DNA of 33,101 bases, from NCBI GenBank assembly GCA_021647785.1, contig JAKIUC010000052.1, positions 1 through 33,101 on the forward strand. The letters run 5' to 3'. The notes beneath the pieces are model-generated. The model was not told the origin of the DNA, ran no database searches, and saw nothing but the letters and a program-made list of their open reading frames with translations. The stretch is from Melioribacteraceae bacterium. GTDB lineage: Bacteria; Bacteroidota; Ignavibacteria; Ignavibacteriales; Melioribacteraceae. Position numbers and translations under genes: made by a program. Every line of letters begins with the position of its first letter. Positions within the stretch are counted from its first letter, which is position 1. Below are positions 1-10,154 of the stretch, piece after piece.

Positions 1-1693
1 TACCAGTAAAAGTAGTTGGAGAAGCTCCTATGTTTGATCTTACTACAAAATGGCTGCTTTCTATCCCATCTTCATCTACGGCAGTTACATAATAATAATA
101 GGTAAAATTACGTACTGCACTTGAATCGTGATAGAGTGTTTCTGTAACGTTTACAGTAGCTATACTATCATATAGTAATCTGTCTAAACTTCCTTCTCCC
201 CTATAAATATTGTATGATACTGCTCCAACAACAGATGCCCATTCTATACTCACATAACCAGGTCCAGAGTTTATATCTATCCAAGTCGGTGGTACAAGAT
301 TCATTTTTGGTATTTTCATACCATTTGCAAATATCTCTCTTGCTTTTTGATAATTACCAACCATATCGTTTACACCAGCTGTACGGATTATATCATTTTT
401 CCATGCTATATCTTCATCAGACCAGCCTGCTGGATATGTATTTGGATCATATTTTTCTCCCCATATTTTTCCTAAAGTATCTGCTTCTTGTGGTTCAATA
501 CCGCCAGCGAGATGTGCAAACCATAAATTTATTGTATCGCCAACTTCACTTTCAAATGGACCAAAGTAATACTCCATTTTTGCATCATAGTAGCCATTGG
601 CGAGAAATGTTTTTTCAGTATCGCCATCAGGATTACGATAATGCGGATTACCATAACCACCCTGCGGTATAAATAGTCCGGGTTCTACTCCATATTTATA
701 TCTTGCTTGAAGAAATGCCTTGAATGATATCATATCGGAATGTCTTAATGCATGTGGAAATGTTTCAATACCCCACCAATGTAAGGGCGATGTTATCTTT
801 TCGTGTTCCATCAAGCGTCCATCGGCATGAAGAAATCCATTTCCAAAATAATAGGGATAATAAAAACTTTGATTACCCTCGTGCCACTCACCTTCATCCT
901 CCAATGTTGATTTTTTATTATCAGGGTTCCACTGATACATTAGTAATGCTGTGGTATCTGTAATACCATCTGTTACTCCATTACCCCAAAAGTTCCAATT
1001 AACTTCACTAACTCCACCCGGAAATTTTTCAGATTGAAATCCCGGAGAGTAACGCCTTCCAAATTTAAGCCATATTGCATTATAATGATTTGGCGTAAGT
1101 GTATCTTCCAGTATTGGATCTGTCCACCACTGATACCAATACCCTTCATTTATTATTTGCTGATGGTTAATTACAATATCTTGGTAATCCGGGTGACTCC
1201 AGGTATAGGTTGTTGTATATGCCGTTAATCCATAAATTGATCTTGCTCTATTTTCACCTTTCATTTCACAATCTAAATCTGGGTCAATTATAAAGGATGG
1301 GTCTTGATAGCGCCCTGCATTTACACCATCTACAGTAATTACCGGATAAGCATAACGCATATATTTTACCTGTGCATCATCTTCTGTTCCACCGAAAATT
1401 CCGTTTGATACCCCGCTAACAAAAGAAGACCATGGATGTTCTGCATCATCATCGGTTATAAACATTAGGTGATAACCACCTATGTTATTTAAATAACCTT
1501 GGTCTTCCCTGTAGTCTCCTGGATAAATAGCATTGTTTCTTAGTATATACGCAGATGTATTATTTTTAGGTTCAATTTTCCACATGAACCTTCCGCCATC
1601 CATAGTAATACCATATTTTTGTGCCATAATATCATTCATCAATTGAAGTGATAAAAAAAGGATAAAGCCTATAAGAAGTTTCAAGTTTTTCAT
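1..1693 (-). CDS. Secreted protein with fibronectin type III-like domain, 3' end cut by the window edge
   Basis: Reading the minus strand from the ATG at 1693 gives an open frame of 564 codons with no stop before the window edge, so the C-terminus is missing. The start is supported by GGAG about 10 bases upstream. The N-terminus (MKNLKLLIGFILFLSLQ) is a signal peptide. The central 400 residues are rich in Trp, Tyr and Asp and match no family I can name. The last visible stretch, about residues 460-555, has the beta-sandwich pattern of a fibronectin type III domain (YVSIEWASVVGAVSYNIYRG, later FTYYYYVTAVDEDG). A C-terminal sorting domain like those at 27857 and 32659 would be expected beyond the edge, but this is inference. 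The gene lies 85 bases downstream of the TonB receptor gene on the same strand, so it may be its outer-surface partner. Confidence 0.8.
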   Translation of the reverse strand, partial: MKNLKLLIGFILFLSLQLMNDIMAQKYGITMDGGRFMWKIEPKNNTSAYILRNNAIYPGDYREDQGYLNNIGGYHLMFITDDDAEHPWSSFVSGVSNGIFGGTEDDAQVKYMRYAYPVITVDGVNAGRYQDPSFIIDPDLDCEMKGENRARSIYGLTAYTTTYTWSHPDYQDIVINHQQIINEGYWYQWWTDPILEDTLTPNHYNAIWLKFGRRYSPGFQSEKFPGGVSEVNWNFWGNGVTDGITDTTALLMYQWNPDNKKSTLEDEGEWHEGNQSFYYPYYFGNGFLHADGRLMEHEKITSPLHWWGIETFPHALRHSDMISFKAFLQARYKYGVEPGLFIPQGGYGNPHYRNPDGDTEKTFLANGYYDAKMEYYFGPFESEVGDTINLWFAHLAGGIEPQEADTLGKIWGEKYDPNTYPAGWSDEDIAWKNDIIRTAGVNDMVGNYQKAREIFANGMKIPKMNLVPPTWIDINSGPGYVSIEWASVVGAVSYNIYRGEGSLDRLLYDSIATVNVTETLYHDSSAVRNFTYYYYVTAVDEDGIESSHFVVRSNIGASPTTFTG

Positions 1694-1723
1694 ATTTATT
1701 TAACTCCATTAAATAACAATTAA

Positions 1724-1742
1724 CACTTCGACAAGTTCAGTG
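1724..1742. repeat. Short REP-like palindrome between two minus-strand genes
   Basis: The sequence CACTTCGACAAGTTCAGTG has CACT/AGTG ends that extend to ACAC/GTGT, with an inner ACTT/AAGT pair. It resembles a short dispersed element of the form CTTCGACAAGCTCAG that I recall from many bacterial intergenic regions. It has no T-run on either side, so I do not call it a terminator. Confidence 0.35.
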
Positions 1743-1778
1743 TGTCATAAACCAAAGAACCGACGAATAGGTTATAAA

Positions 1779-4700
1779 TTAAAATGTCCATTCTACACCA
1801 AACCACATTTGTAAAGGTTCACCATAAAATATCCAATAAGGACCTTGTTCAAGCATATTTGTAATTTCAGGATGTTCAACATCACCAGGTGTTAAACCTA
1901 ACCTTTCAATCTCCAAAAAGTAATCCCTATCAATAAAGCGTGTATAACTTTTTGCAGAACTAAGATATTTTCTCAAACCGGGATTAAAATATCTTGTATT
2001 TAGTACATTACGGATATCAAAAGAAAAAGTTAACTCTGCTGATCCGAAATCGATAGTCTTCATTACCCTCATATCTAGTCTGCTAAAATCTTTCCACTGA
2101 AGATTAAATGGATTAGTTTTATCAAGTTCCGAATTTTCGTTCCATGTTATCCACTCGCCTGCTTTCCATTGATACAAAAACGATAATGTTAATTCCGAGA
2201 AAATTGCATCTAATACATTATTATTAAACTCCGGTGAATAAATCATTAAATTTGCTCGTAATGCTGGTCTGGCTCTAGTAACTACAGGTAATGCTTCTCG
2301 CTCTACACGATCAATTATTGATGGAATTTCGCTATATCTTAAATATCCATAATCGCCCTCTGTTTTAGAACGATAGTCATAATTTATCCAACCACTTATT
2401 AGCCAATGTCTTGGTATCCTAATATCTACCTCAAATCCGCGAACACTTGCATAGCCGTTTGTAAAAGCTCTACTGTAAGAATAAGTGCTTCTATCAACCA
2501 ATGTAGTATATTTTATTTCATTAGTAATGTCCCTATAATATCCGGAAATTGTAATTCTGAACCAGTCTTCAACCATTTGCTCAAATCCTAATTCGTATTG
2601 AATTACTTTTCTAAATTCTAAATTTGAATTAGAAATTCTCTTTAAAGATGCTGTTTGGTAACCGGGGCGATAATTATCATAAAAGAGTTGCTGTATAGTT
2701 GGACGTTGGTAAAAATAGCCGTAATTAAAAAATAATTTGCTGTTATCACTAATTGGATGAGCAACGCCAATTCTAGGAGAGATGTAAATTTTCCAGTTAT
2801 CTCTTGATGATATTGAATCTGGCATTGAATATAATGTATCCTCTACATTCCCTTTACTATATGCATCATTCCATATGGGTAAATCAGGCTCTTCATTGAA
2901 TGAACCATCCATTCTTATACCTGCATTAAGCACTAAGCCTTCAAATTCTATTTTATCCTGAAAGTAAGCGGCAAATTCATAATAAGGAATATCTCTTTTG
3001 AACCATGATTTTACTTGCTCTCGAACAAATTTTCCTTCATACGAATGAATATTATTTTTTCCGCCATAATCTAGTTTCATTCTGTTGTGTAAAACCCAAA
3101 TTCCGGTCTTTATCAAATGTACTTTATCTAACTGGTTGGTATAATCTGCTTTGAAGGTAAAACTTTCACTTGATGAATAATCATAATTTCGGTTAGCTTG
3201 ACCACCCAGAGAATGCTTTCCGAGTATATCGCTTCCTCCAAAAAAAACAAAATTAACAGAATCACCTACTGCTATAACTGGGAAAAATGGTGCTTGATCC
3301 AAACTATCACCACCTATTACTTTTACAATATTGCTCAAATCCCTATATGGCAGTGTAATATCTGCATTTTCTTCAGTTTTATTATAAGAGAAAACTACTT
3401 CAAAGAAGGAATTATCAGTTATTACATTATTATATTTTATTGCGTGGTTTATTACTTGTAAACTATTCAACTTTGTCAGACTTTCGGCATTATACATACC
3501 TGTAGAAATATCTCCCCCCGAAGCAAATACTTGCCCTGCTACTACCGCACTGCTCACCCAGTGACGAGGGTCTGCAATACCAGCAGAACCTGGTTCAAAA
3601 GCAGCCCCTTCTTGACGGCTAAAAATTCCATGATAAGAGAGTCTGTTACTTTTATTTATATTATAATTTAATTTCCAATTTCCAGAATACTCTGAATATT
3701 CTTTTTGAAAAAACTTAAATGGGTAAATACTTCGGTTATAATGCGTAGCTACGAAAAAATTTAATTTATTACTTGTAAATGGAACGGGTCCGGCAAGTGT
3801 TGCATCTATATTTAAATCAGGTTCATCGGAATACTCTTGTGAACGATGTCGCCACTTCCAAATCTCTAAAGCTTCTTCTGCATTAGTGCCATAGGGTACA
3901 TTTTCCCTTAGCTTATTATAGGTATCATACTTATCAATTGTTGAATCTGCCCACCAATTATCCCAGCCTTGGAACAATAATGATTTTTCCTCTCCAGTCC
4001 AAGGCATGCTCTTGTAAACTGAATCCATACTTAAGAAACGACCCACATGATAATAGTTCTCGGCACTAAACATATTTGGTCCAAAATGTTTTTGCTGTAT
4101 TGCACCTACATTTATATTGATTGAACCTGTGTAATTAGTTAAACTCTGTTTGGTTACTATATTGATAATACCTGATTGAGCTTGCCCATACTCGGCATTA
4201 AAGCCTCCTCGTATTACTTGAATCTCCTGAATTGCTCCCTTAGGCATATTGAGGACACTTACACCTGTTCGTGCATTCTGCATAGAAATATCATCAACAT
4301 AAACTCCCACTTCGTCCATCTGTCCACCACGCATTTCAATTTGTCCTTTATCGTTTCGATAAACACCAGGTGCAAAAGCTATTACTTCACGTACATCTGA
4401 AGTAACCGGTAAGCTATTAATTTCATCTGGTGTTATTGAGGTTTGGGCATACGAAACATCAGTTTTTATCTTTTCTCTATCGGCTACTACAACTACCTCC
4501 CCCTCTAGTTCTAAAGAGATATCTGATAACAATACGTTTAATTTTGTTGTACGGTCAATACTTATTATTACTTTCTCTACATATTCAGTTCTAAAACCTA
4601 TCGAGGAAATTTTTACTTTATACTCACCGGGGGGTATATTCAATATAGTATAGAAACCTTCAAAATCCGATGCTGCACCTATAGTTGTTCCGTCTAACAT

Positions 4701-4856
4701 AATGTTGGCTCCTGGAATGGCTTCGCCTGTTTTAGAGTCGGTTATAGTTCCGGATAATTTACCTGTAATGCCAGCAAAAGTTGTTGAAAATAGAGATAGG
4801 AAAAAAAAGATAAGGATAAGAAAAATTCTAAAAAACGTAGTAAATTTTTTACTCAT
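1779..4856 (-). CDS. TonB-dependent outer-membrane receptor with carboxypeptidase-like N-terminal domain
   Basis: This 1025-residue protein starts with a signal peptide (about residues 1-29). A carboxypeptidase-regulatory-like beta-sandwich follows (about 32-115; GTITDSKTGEAIPGANIMLD). Next comes a TonB plug domain (about 130-240; SLPVTSDVREVIAFAPGVY, then IQEIQVIRGGFNAEYGQAQS and GIINIVTKQ). The remaining 780 residues alternate as an outer-membrane beta-barrel should, and the chain ends in WTF, an aromatic end typical of barrel proteins. It would import a bulky ligand such as an oligosaccharide, siderophore or corrinoid through the outer membrane with TonB energy. No SusD partner is visible in the window. 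The start is supported by GAGGAT just upstream. Neighbours are a secreted FN3 protein downstream and, divergently, a membrane-bound winged-helix regulator. The ligand is unknown. Glycan is the likely guess from context, and a cobamide is an alternative because of the corrinoid enzymes nearby. Confidence 0.93.
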   Translation of the reverse strand: MSKKFTTFFRIFLILIFFFLSLFSTTFAGITGKLSGTITDSKTGEAIPGANIMLDGTTIGAASDFEGFYTILNIPPGEYKVKISSIGFRTEYVEKVIISIDRTTKLNVLLSDISLELEGEVVVVADREKIKTDVSYAQTSITPDEINSLPVTSDVREVIAFAPGVYRNDKGQIEMRGGQMDEVGVYVDDISMQNARTGVSVLNMPKGAIQEIQVIRGGFNAEYGQAQSGIINIVTKQSLTNYTGSININVGAIQQKHFGPNMFSAENYYHVGRFLSMDSVYKSMPWTGEEKSLLFQGWDNWWADSTIDKYDTYNKLRENVPYGTNAEEALEIWKWRHRSQEYSDEPDLNIDATLAGPVPFTSNKLNFFVATHYNRSIYPFKFFQKEYSEYSGNWKLNYNINKSNRLSYHGIFSRQEGAAFEPGSAGIADPRHWVSSAVVAGQVFASGGDISTGMYNAESLTKLNSLQVINHAIKYNNVITDNSFFEVVFSYNKTEENADITLPYRDLSNIVKVIGGDSLDQAPFFPVIAVGDSVNFVFFGGSDILGKHSLGGQANRNYDYSSSESFTFKADYTNQLDKVHLIKTGIWVLHNRMKLDYGGKNNIHSYEGKFVREQVKSWFKRDIPYYEFAAYFQDKIEFEGLVLNAGIRMDGSFNEEPDLPIWNDAYSKGNVEDTLYSMPDSISSRDNWKIYISPRIGVAHPISDNSKLFFNYGYFYQRPTIQQLFYDNYRPGYQTASLKRISNSNLEFRKVIQYELGFEQMVEDWFRITISGYYRDITNEIKYTTLVDRSTYSYSRAFTNGYASVRGFEVDIRIPRHWLISGWINYDYRSKTEGDYGYLRYSEIPSIIDRVEREALPVVTRARPALRANLMIYSPEFNNNVLDAIFSELTLSFLYQWKAGEWITWNENSELDKTNPFNLQWKDFSRLDMRVMKTIDFGSAELTFSFDIRNVLNTRYFNPGLRKYLSSAKSYTRFIDRDYFLEIERLGLTPGDVEHPEITNMLEQGPYWIFYGEPLQMWFGVEWTF

Positions 4857-4904
4857 AATTTTGTATCCTCAATAAGTTGAGAGTATTTTGTAATAACTGT
4901 CTTA

Positions 4905-4932
4905 ATTAAATAGATTTGCTTCCAAAGGTCAA
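4905..4932 (-). promoter_or_regulatory. Candidate promoter of the TonB receptor gene
   Basis: On the minus strand TTGACC (4932-4927) and TTTAAT (4910-4905) are separated by 16 bases. Each differs by one base from the classical -35 and -10 hexamers. Transcription would start about 40 bases before the ATG at 4856. Bacteroidota sigma factors often use other motifs, so this is only a candidate. Confidence 0.35.
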
Positions 4933-5014
4933 GTTATAAACTGTAAAACAACGGTAAGAAAACAGTTGTATAACAATTTTCAGCGATTCGGGGGCAAATT
5001 AATTTCAATTAATA

Positions 5015-5030
5015 AACCGGTGAACCGGTT
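5015..5030. promoter_or_regulatory. Operator-like palindrome 1
   Basis: AACCGGT-GA-ACCGGTT is a perfect 7-2-7 inverted repeat. A second palindrome of the same design lies 38 bases away (centre to centre). The form AACCRGT-NN-ACYGGTT suits a dimeric regulator of the GntR or LacI kind. It lies about 115 bases upstream of the proposed transcription start of the TonB receptor gene. Confidence 0.5.
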
Positions 5031-5052
5031 GAAATATGTGTAACTCCTTATT

Positions 5053-5068
5053 AACCAGTTTACTGGTT
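5053..5068. promoter_or_regulatory. Operator-like palindrome 2
   Basis: AACCAGT-TT-ACTGGTT is a perfect 7-2-7 inverted repeat. It differs from palindrome 1 by one symmetric change in each half-site (CGG to CAG). Such a compensated difference is expected if both are bound by the same dimeric protein. No other copy was noticed upstream of the other genes in the window. Confidence 0.5.
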
Positions 5069-5334
5069 TTATAAGCACTTTTAGCCGGAAAAATGATTTT
5101 TCGTATATCCTATAACTTGTTACACGCAGTGCGGTACATGTATTTTTGTGCATCTTAATTTTGCTCCCGAATCGCTGACAATTTTGCTTATACTTTGTTT
5201 CTTAATTCACTAATACTTCTTTTCATTCTTCAGAACTTTCTTCTTAGTCAAAATTATAGAGTATAAAATTTTATTGCTGCTAACAGTTATAGAAGCCTTT
5301 ACAAAACCTATTTTGAAAAATCATTTTTAGTAGA

Positions 5335-5409
5335 ATGGCTTGGTATTTATTATACTTGGAGAAGGTAACGGAAAGAGTCCTTTGGACAAAGCATTCTTAT
5401 ACACACTGA
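5335..5409 (+). other. Possible very short open frame of 24 codons, probably not a gene
   Basis: An ATG at 5335 opens a 24-residue frame (MAWYLLYLEKVTERV...) that stops at 5409. It sits in the intergenic region between the TonB receptor and the winged-helix regulator. The composition is protein-like (Trp, Leu, charged residues), but nothing supports translation and no family is recognised. The rest of the 4857-5556 gap, apart from the features listed, shows only AT-rich sequence. Confidence 0.12.
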
Positions 5410-5453
5410 ATTAAGATGGTTAAAAAGAGAAATATTTTTCACTTTTAAGTATT

Positions 5454-5480
5454 GTAATATTACAAATATTTGTATATTAC
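5454..5480. promoter_or_regulatory. Imperfect AT-rich palindrome upstream of the winged-helix regulator
   Basis: GTAATAT(T)ACAAAT is followed by ATTTGTATATTAC, an inverted repeat of about 13 bases per arm with one extra base in the left arm. It lies about 75 bases before the ATG at 5557, so it could be an autoregulatory site. AT-rich sequence makes chance palindromes common. Confidence 0.25.
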
Positions 5481-5556
5481 TAATCTTCTATCAAGAAAAG
5501 GATTTATTATAGAGATTACTCATTATTTTGCAAAACAATTGGATAATATATCAACT

Positions 5557-6831
5557 ATGCTGGATAAAAAACAAAAACTTGAAATACTGAAAAATATTTG
5601 TGCAGGCAAAGAATTTAGTAAATCGAAGTTAAAATGTGATTTACTTGCATATCTAGTTAAATGTTCTATTACTGGTAATATTCCAAAAGAAACTACAATT
5701 GCAATAGATGTTTATGGTCGCGATAAAAACTTTAACCCTTCGGAAGATTCAATAGTTCGCTACAATGTACACAACCTTAGAAACAAACTGCATTATTATT
5801 ATCAGAACGAAGGGAAATCTGAAAAAATAAGACTCACTATACCGAAAGGACACTATAAAGTTGAGTTCAAAGAGAAAAATTTTGTTAAGAAACAATTGAA
5901 ACAGTTACTGTTATTAAAAGATAAAATTTTTTTCCATCATTACATCTATTTAACTATTATACTGTTACTGATAATTGCTCTATTTGTTTTTAGAAATAGT
6001 GGGAGCAATGTAAAGAACATTGATTCCCTTATCTGGAATGATATATTAGCTAATAATTTTCCCATTAAATTAGTTTTTGGTGACTATTTTACTTTTTTAG
6101 AACCTATATCAGATTCTAATTCAAGCCGGAGAGAAATTAGAGATTATCGAATAAATTCTCCGGCAGATTTAGAACCATTTAAAATTGCTGCTAAAAATAA
6201 AAATATAAGTCCCACGGATTTATCAATGCTGCCTCATCACACTCACGATAATTTAATCGACATACTTCCTATTTTATATAGTGTTTATGAAAAAGTAGGA
6301 ACCACACGATCATCTCTCCTAACGTGGGAAGATATTAAATCAAGTAATATAATCTATTTTGGCAAATTTATTAATCTTAGGATATTAAAATATTACACTT
6401 CAAAATTAAATATTAAATTTGCCCAAAGTCCTCCGTTACTTTATGTTTTTAATAGTGATGGGGATACAATAAAAACTTTTCTTCGAACTCGTCCAATAGA
6501 AAAAAACAAGGAAACTGAATCGAATGATTTTTACAATAGAGATTATGCTCTTATCTCTAAATTACCTGGTCCTAATGGAAATTATATTTTTATATTTGCA
6601 GGGGTTGGACATATATCTCTAATAGAAACTGTAGATATGTTTACTTCACAATCTGGACTACGTTATATCGAAGAAAAAATGTTAAATAAATTTGATTCTA
6701 TACCTCCTTATTTTGAAATGTTAGTTGAAATCAGCGGATTTAAGCGGACGGGTGTAAACCGTAAAATTGTTTATTTCGATGCAATTGATCCAAACTTAAT
6801 GCTGAATTTTAAGGAGGTTGGGAAAGAATAG
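5557..6831 (+). CDS. Membrane-anchored winged-helix regulator with a large extracytoplasmic domain
   Basis: I take the ATG at 5557 (424 residues). The frame stays open upstream to a TTG at 5470, but those 29 extra residues look less like the domain start. Neither start has a good ribosome binding site. Residues about 7-105 carry a winged-helix domain seen in many Acidobacteria and relatives, with the signature VYGRDKNFNPSEDSIVRYNV, then LRNKLHYYYQNEG and LTIPKGHYKVEF. One transmembrane helix follows (about 127-146; YIYLTIILLLIIALFVF). The C-terminal 275 residues would lie in the periplasm and match no sensor family I can name. The layout is that of ToxR/CadC-type one-component regulators: DNA-binding inside, sensing outside. 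It is the only clear plus-strand gene, divergent from the TonB receptor and facing the sugar-porter gene, so it may sense a glycan and control either side. Its target is unknown. Confidence 0.75.
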   Translation: MLDKKQKLEILKNICAGKEFSKSKLKCDLLAYLVKCSITGNIPKETTIAIDVYGRDKNFNPSEDSIVRYNVHNLRNKLHYYYQNEGKSEKIRLTIPKGHYKVEFKEKNFVKKQLKQLLLLKDKIFFHHYIYLTIILLLIIALFVFRNSGSNVKNIDSLIWNDILANNFPIKLVFGDYFTFLEPISDSNSSRREIRDYRINSPADLEPFKIAAKNKNISPTDLSMLPHHTHDNLIDILPILYSVYEKVGTTRSSLLTWEDIKSSNIIYFGKFINLRILKYYTSKLNIKFAQSPPLLYVFNSDGDTIKTFLRTRPIEKNKETESNDFYNRDYALISKLPGPNGNYIFIFAGVGHISLIETVDMFTSQSGLRYIEEKMLNKFDSIPPYFEMLVEISGFKRTGVNRKIVYFDAIDPNLMLNFKEVGKE

Positions 6832-6877
6832 ATTTTGACTTTCCCCTCTAAGTCTCAGTACATCATAAAAACATCAC

Positions 6878-8230
6878 CTATTCTATACCAAATTTTTTCT
6901 GCATTTGTTCTAATGAAATACCTTTGGTTTCCGGCATTACAAAAATTACCCAAAATAATTGCCCTACCATACAAATTGCATAAAAAGTAAATGCGTGTCC
7001 GCCAGATACTTCAGCAATTATTGGGAAAGTCCAAGCTATGAGAGCAGCCATGAACCAATGTGTAAAACTGCCTAACGCCTGTCCACGAGCACGAATACGA
7101 TTTGGAAATACTTCAGAGAGAAAAACCCAAATTACTGCACCCTGACCAAATGCATGTGACGCAACGAATAAGAGTAAACTAATAAGAACTATTGTACCAC
7201 TTGCTTCCGTAAAATCGGTTCCATACATATAAAATGTTCCACCTATTATTGCAAGACTAATTATATAACCGACTGTCCCAATCAACATCAGGAACTTACG
7301 ACCAAAATGATCAATAACTCCTAAAGCTGCAATTGTAAATATTAGGAACGTACCACCAATAGCAACCGATTGAAGAAGAGCAGATTCACCGCCAGCCCCA
7401 GCCATTTCAAATATTTTTGGTGCATAGTATAATACTGCATTTATTCCAGATAGTTGATTGAAAATTGCAATAGCAATTGCTAAAGATAAAGGTGTAAAAT
7501 ATTTCTTCGCAAAAAGTGGTTCTTTAGTAGTATGGTGTTCAACGTCCAAAGAACTTTGGATTGCTTCAATTTCTTCTTCAATATTGCCTTCATCTGTTCC
7601 ACATTTGGCAAGTACTTCTTTTGCCTCATCAACACGTTTCTTAGCCATAAGCCATCTCGGACTGCACGGTGTAAAGAAAAGAAGAAAGAAAAACATAAGT
7701 GCCGGAAATGCTTCTACTCCAAACATCCAGCGCCACTCGAATGCACCAAGGTTAAAAGTGGAAATAAAATAATTTGAGAAATAAGCCATCAACATTCCGA
7801 GAACTATGTTAAGTTGGGTAATAGCAACGAGACGACCACGAAACTTTGCCGGCGATATTTCGGCAATATACATTGGGGATACAACCGAAGCACCACCAAC
7901 TCCTATTCCTCCAATTAAACGAAAAAATAGGAATGAATACCAATCCCACGCAAAAGCACTTCCTACTGCAGAGACAAAATAGAGTATTGCAACTACAAAT
8001 AGAATTTTTTTACGACCATATTTATCTGTTGGTTTTCCAATACCTATTGCACCAATAATTGTTCCAATTAGAGCACTTGCAACTGTAAAACCAAGCTCTG
8101 CTGAAGATAGTGAAAAGACATCTTGCAGCCACCCTGTAGTACCAGATATTACAGCAGTATCAAAACCAAAAAGAAGCCCGCCAAGTGCTGCTATGATAGT
8201 TGACCTTAATAAAACTATATTAATTTTCAT
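6878..8230 (-). CDS. Sugar-porter family MFS transporter (GLUT/XylE type)
   Basis: This 450-residue inner-membrane protein has the usual length and twelve-helix pattern of the sugar porter family. Helix 1 carries GGLLFGFDTAVISG. The loop between helices 2 and 3 has DKYGRKK. Helices 4-5 carry GGIGVGGASVVSPMYIAEIS followed by FRGR. The PESPRWL signature after helix 6 appears as PCSPRWL, and helix 7 has QLSGINAVLYYAPKIF, a sugar-contacting region in XylE and GLUT proteins. It would bring a monosaccharide such as xylose, glucose or fucose into the cytoplasm with protons. It is the last gene of the long minus-strand set, 105 bases after the lyxose-isomerase-like gene, with which it probably shares a substrate. 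The exact sugar cannot be told from sequence. Confidence 0.92.
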   Translation of the reverse strand: MKINIVLLRSTIIAALGGLLFGFDTAVISGTTGWLQDVFSLSSAELGFTVASALIGTIIGAIGIGKPTDKYGRKKILFVVAILYFVSAVGSAFAWDWYSFLFFRLIGGIGVGGASVVSPMYIAEISPAKFRGRLVAITQLNIVLGMLMAYFSNYFISTFNLGAFEWRWMFGVEAFPALMFFFLLFFTPCSPRWLMAKKRVDEAKEVLAKCGTDEGNIEEEIEAIQSSLDVEHHTTKEPLFAKKYFTPLSLAIAIAIFNQLSGINAVLYYAPKIFEMAGAGGESALLQSVAIGGTFLIFTIAALGVIDHFGRKFLMLIGTVGYIISLAIIGGTFYMYGTDFTEASGTIVLISLLLFVASHAFGQGAVIWVFLSEVFPNRIRARGQALGSFTHWFMAALIAWTFPIIAEVSGGHAFTFYAICMVGQLFWVIFVMPETKGISLEQMQKKFGIE

Positions 8231-8335
8231 ATTCTAATCCTATTTTACTTAATTATTAATTATATAATTTTCTATTATAAATTTTTATTTAATCAATATT
8301 AATGAAACATTGCTTTTCAAAGTGGACTCATATTT

Positions 8336-10046
<1,711 letters not shown>

Positions 10047-10154
10047 GTTGTCACCTATTTGTTAAAATGTTTGATTTGTTCTTTTTTATTCCTGATTAAG
10101 TATAAACTAACCACTGCTTTATACTTTCATTTAAGATGAAAAAATGTCGTTAAT

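Larger units (their letters stand above)
4980..5178. repeat. 199-bp segment bounded by a 23-24-bp inverted repeat
   Basis: The left end (4980-5002) begins TCAGCGATTCGGGGGCAAA. The right end (5155-5178), read on the opposite strand, begins TCAGCGATTCGGGAGCAAAA. The arms agree over about 23 bases with one mismatch and one single-base gap. The interior holds two 16-bp palindromes and a GC-rich motif that recurs at 27644. No open reading frame of useful size is inside. It could be a miniature mobile element or a symmetric regulatory region. I did not identify a clear target-site duplication. Confidence 0.5.

Noticed and set aside
214-1228. Plus-strand open frames at the left edge
   Set aside because: They are antisense to a continuous minus-strand frame with signal peptide, ribosome binding site and an FN3 domain, and their translations look unlike proteins.
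5120-5138. Integron attC-like site
   Set aside because: The GTTACAC and GTGTAAC ends recall attC core sites but do not fit the GTTRRRY/RYYYAAC consensus, and there is no integrase or cassette array.
6832-6877. Bidirectional terminator between the convergent regulator and sugar-porter genes
   Set aside because: Only a 5-bp GACTT/AAGTC stem is visible, with no T-run, in a 46-base gap.
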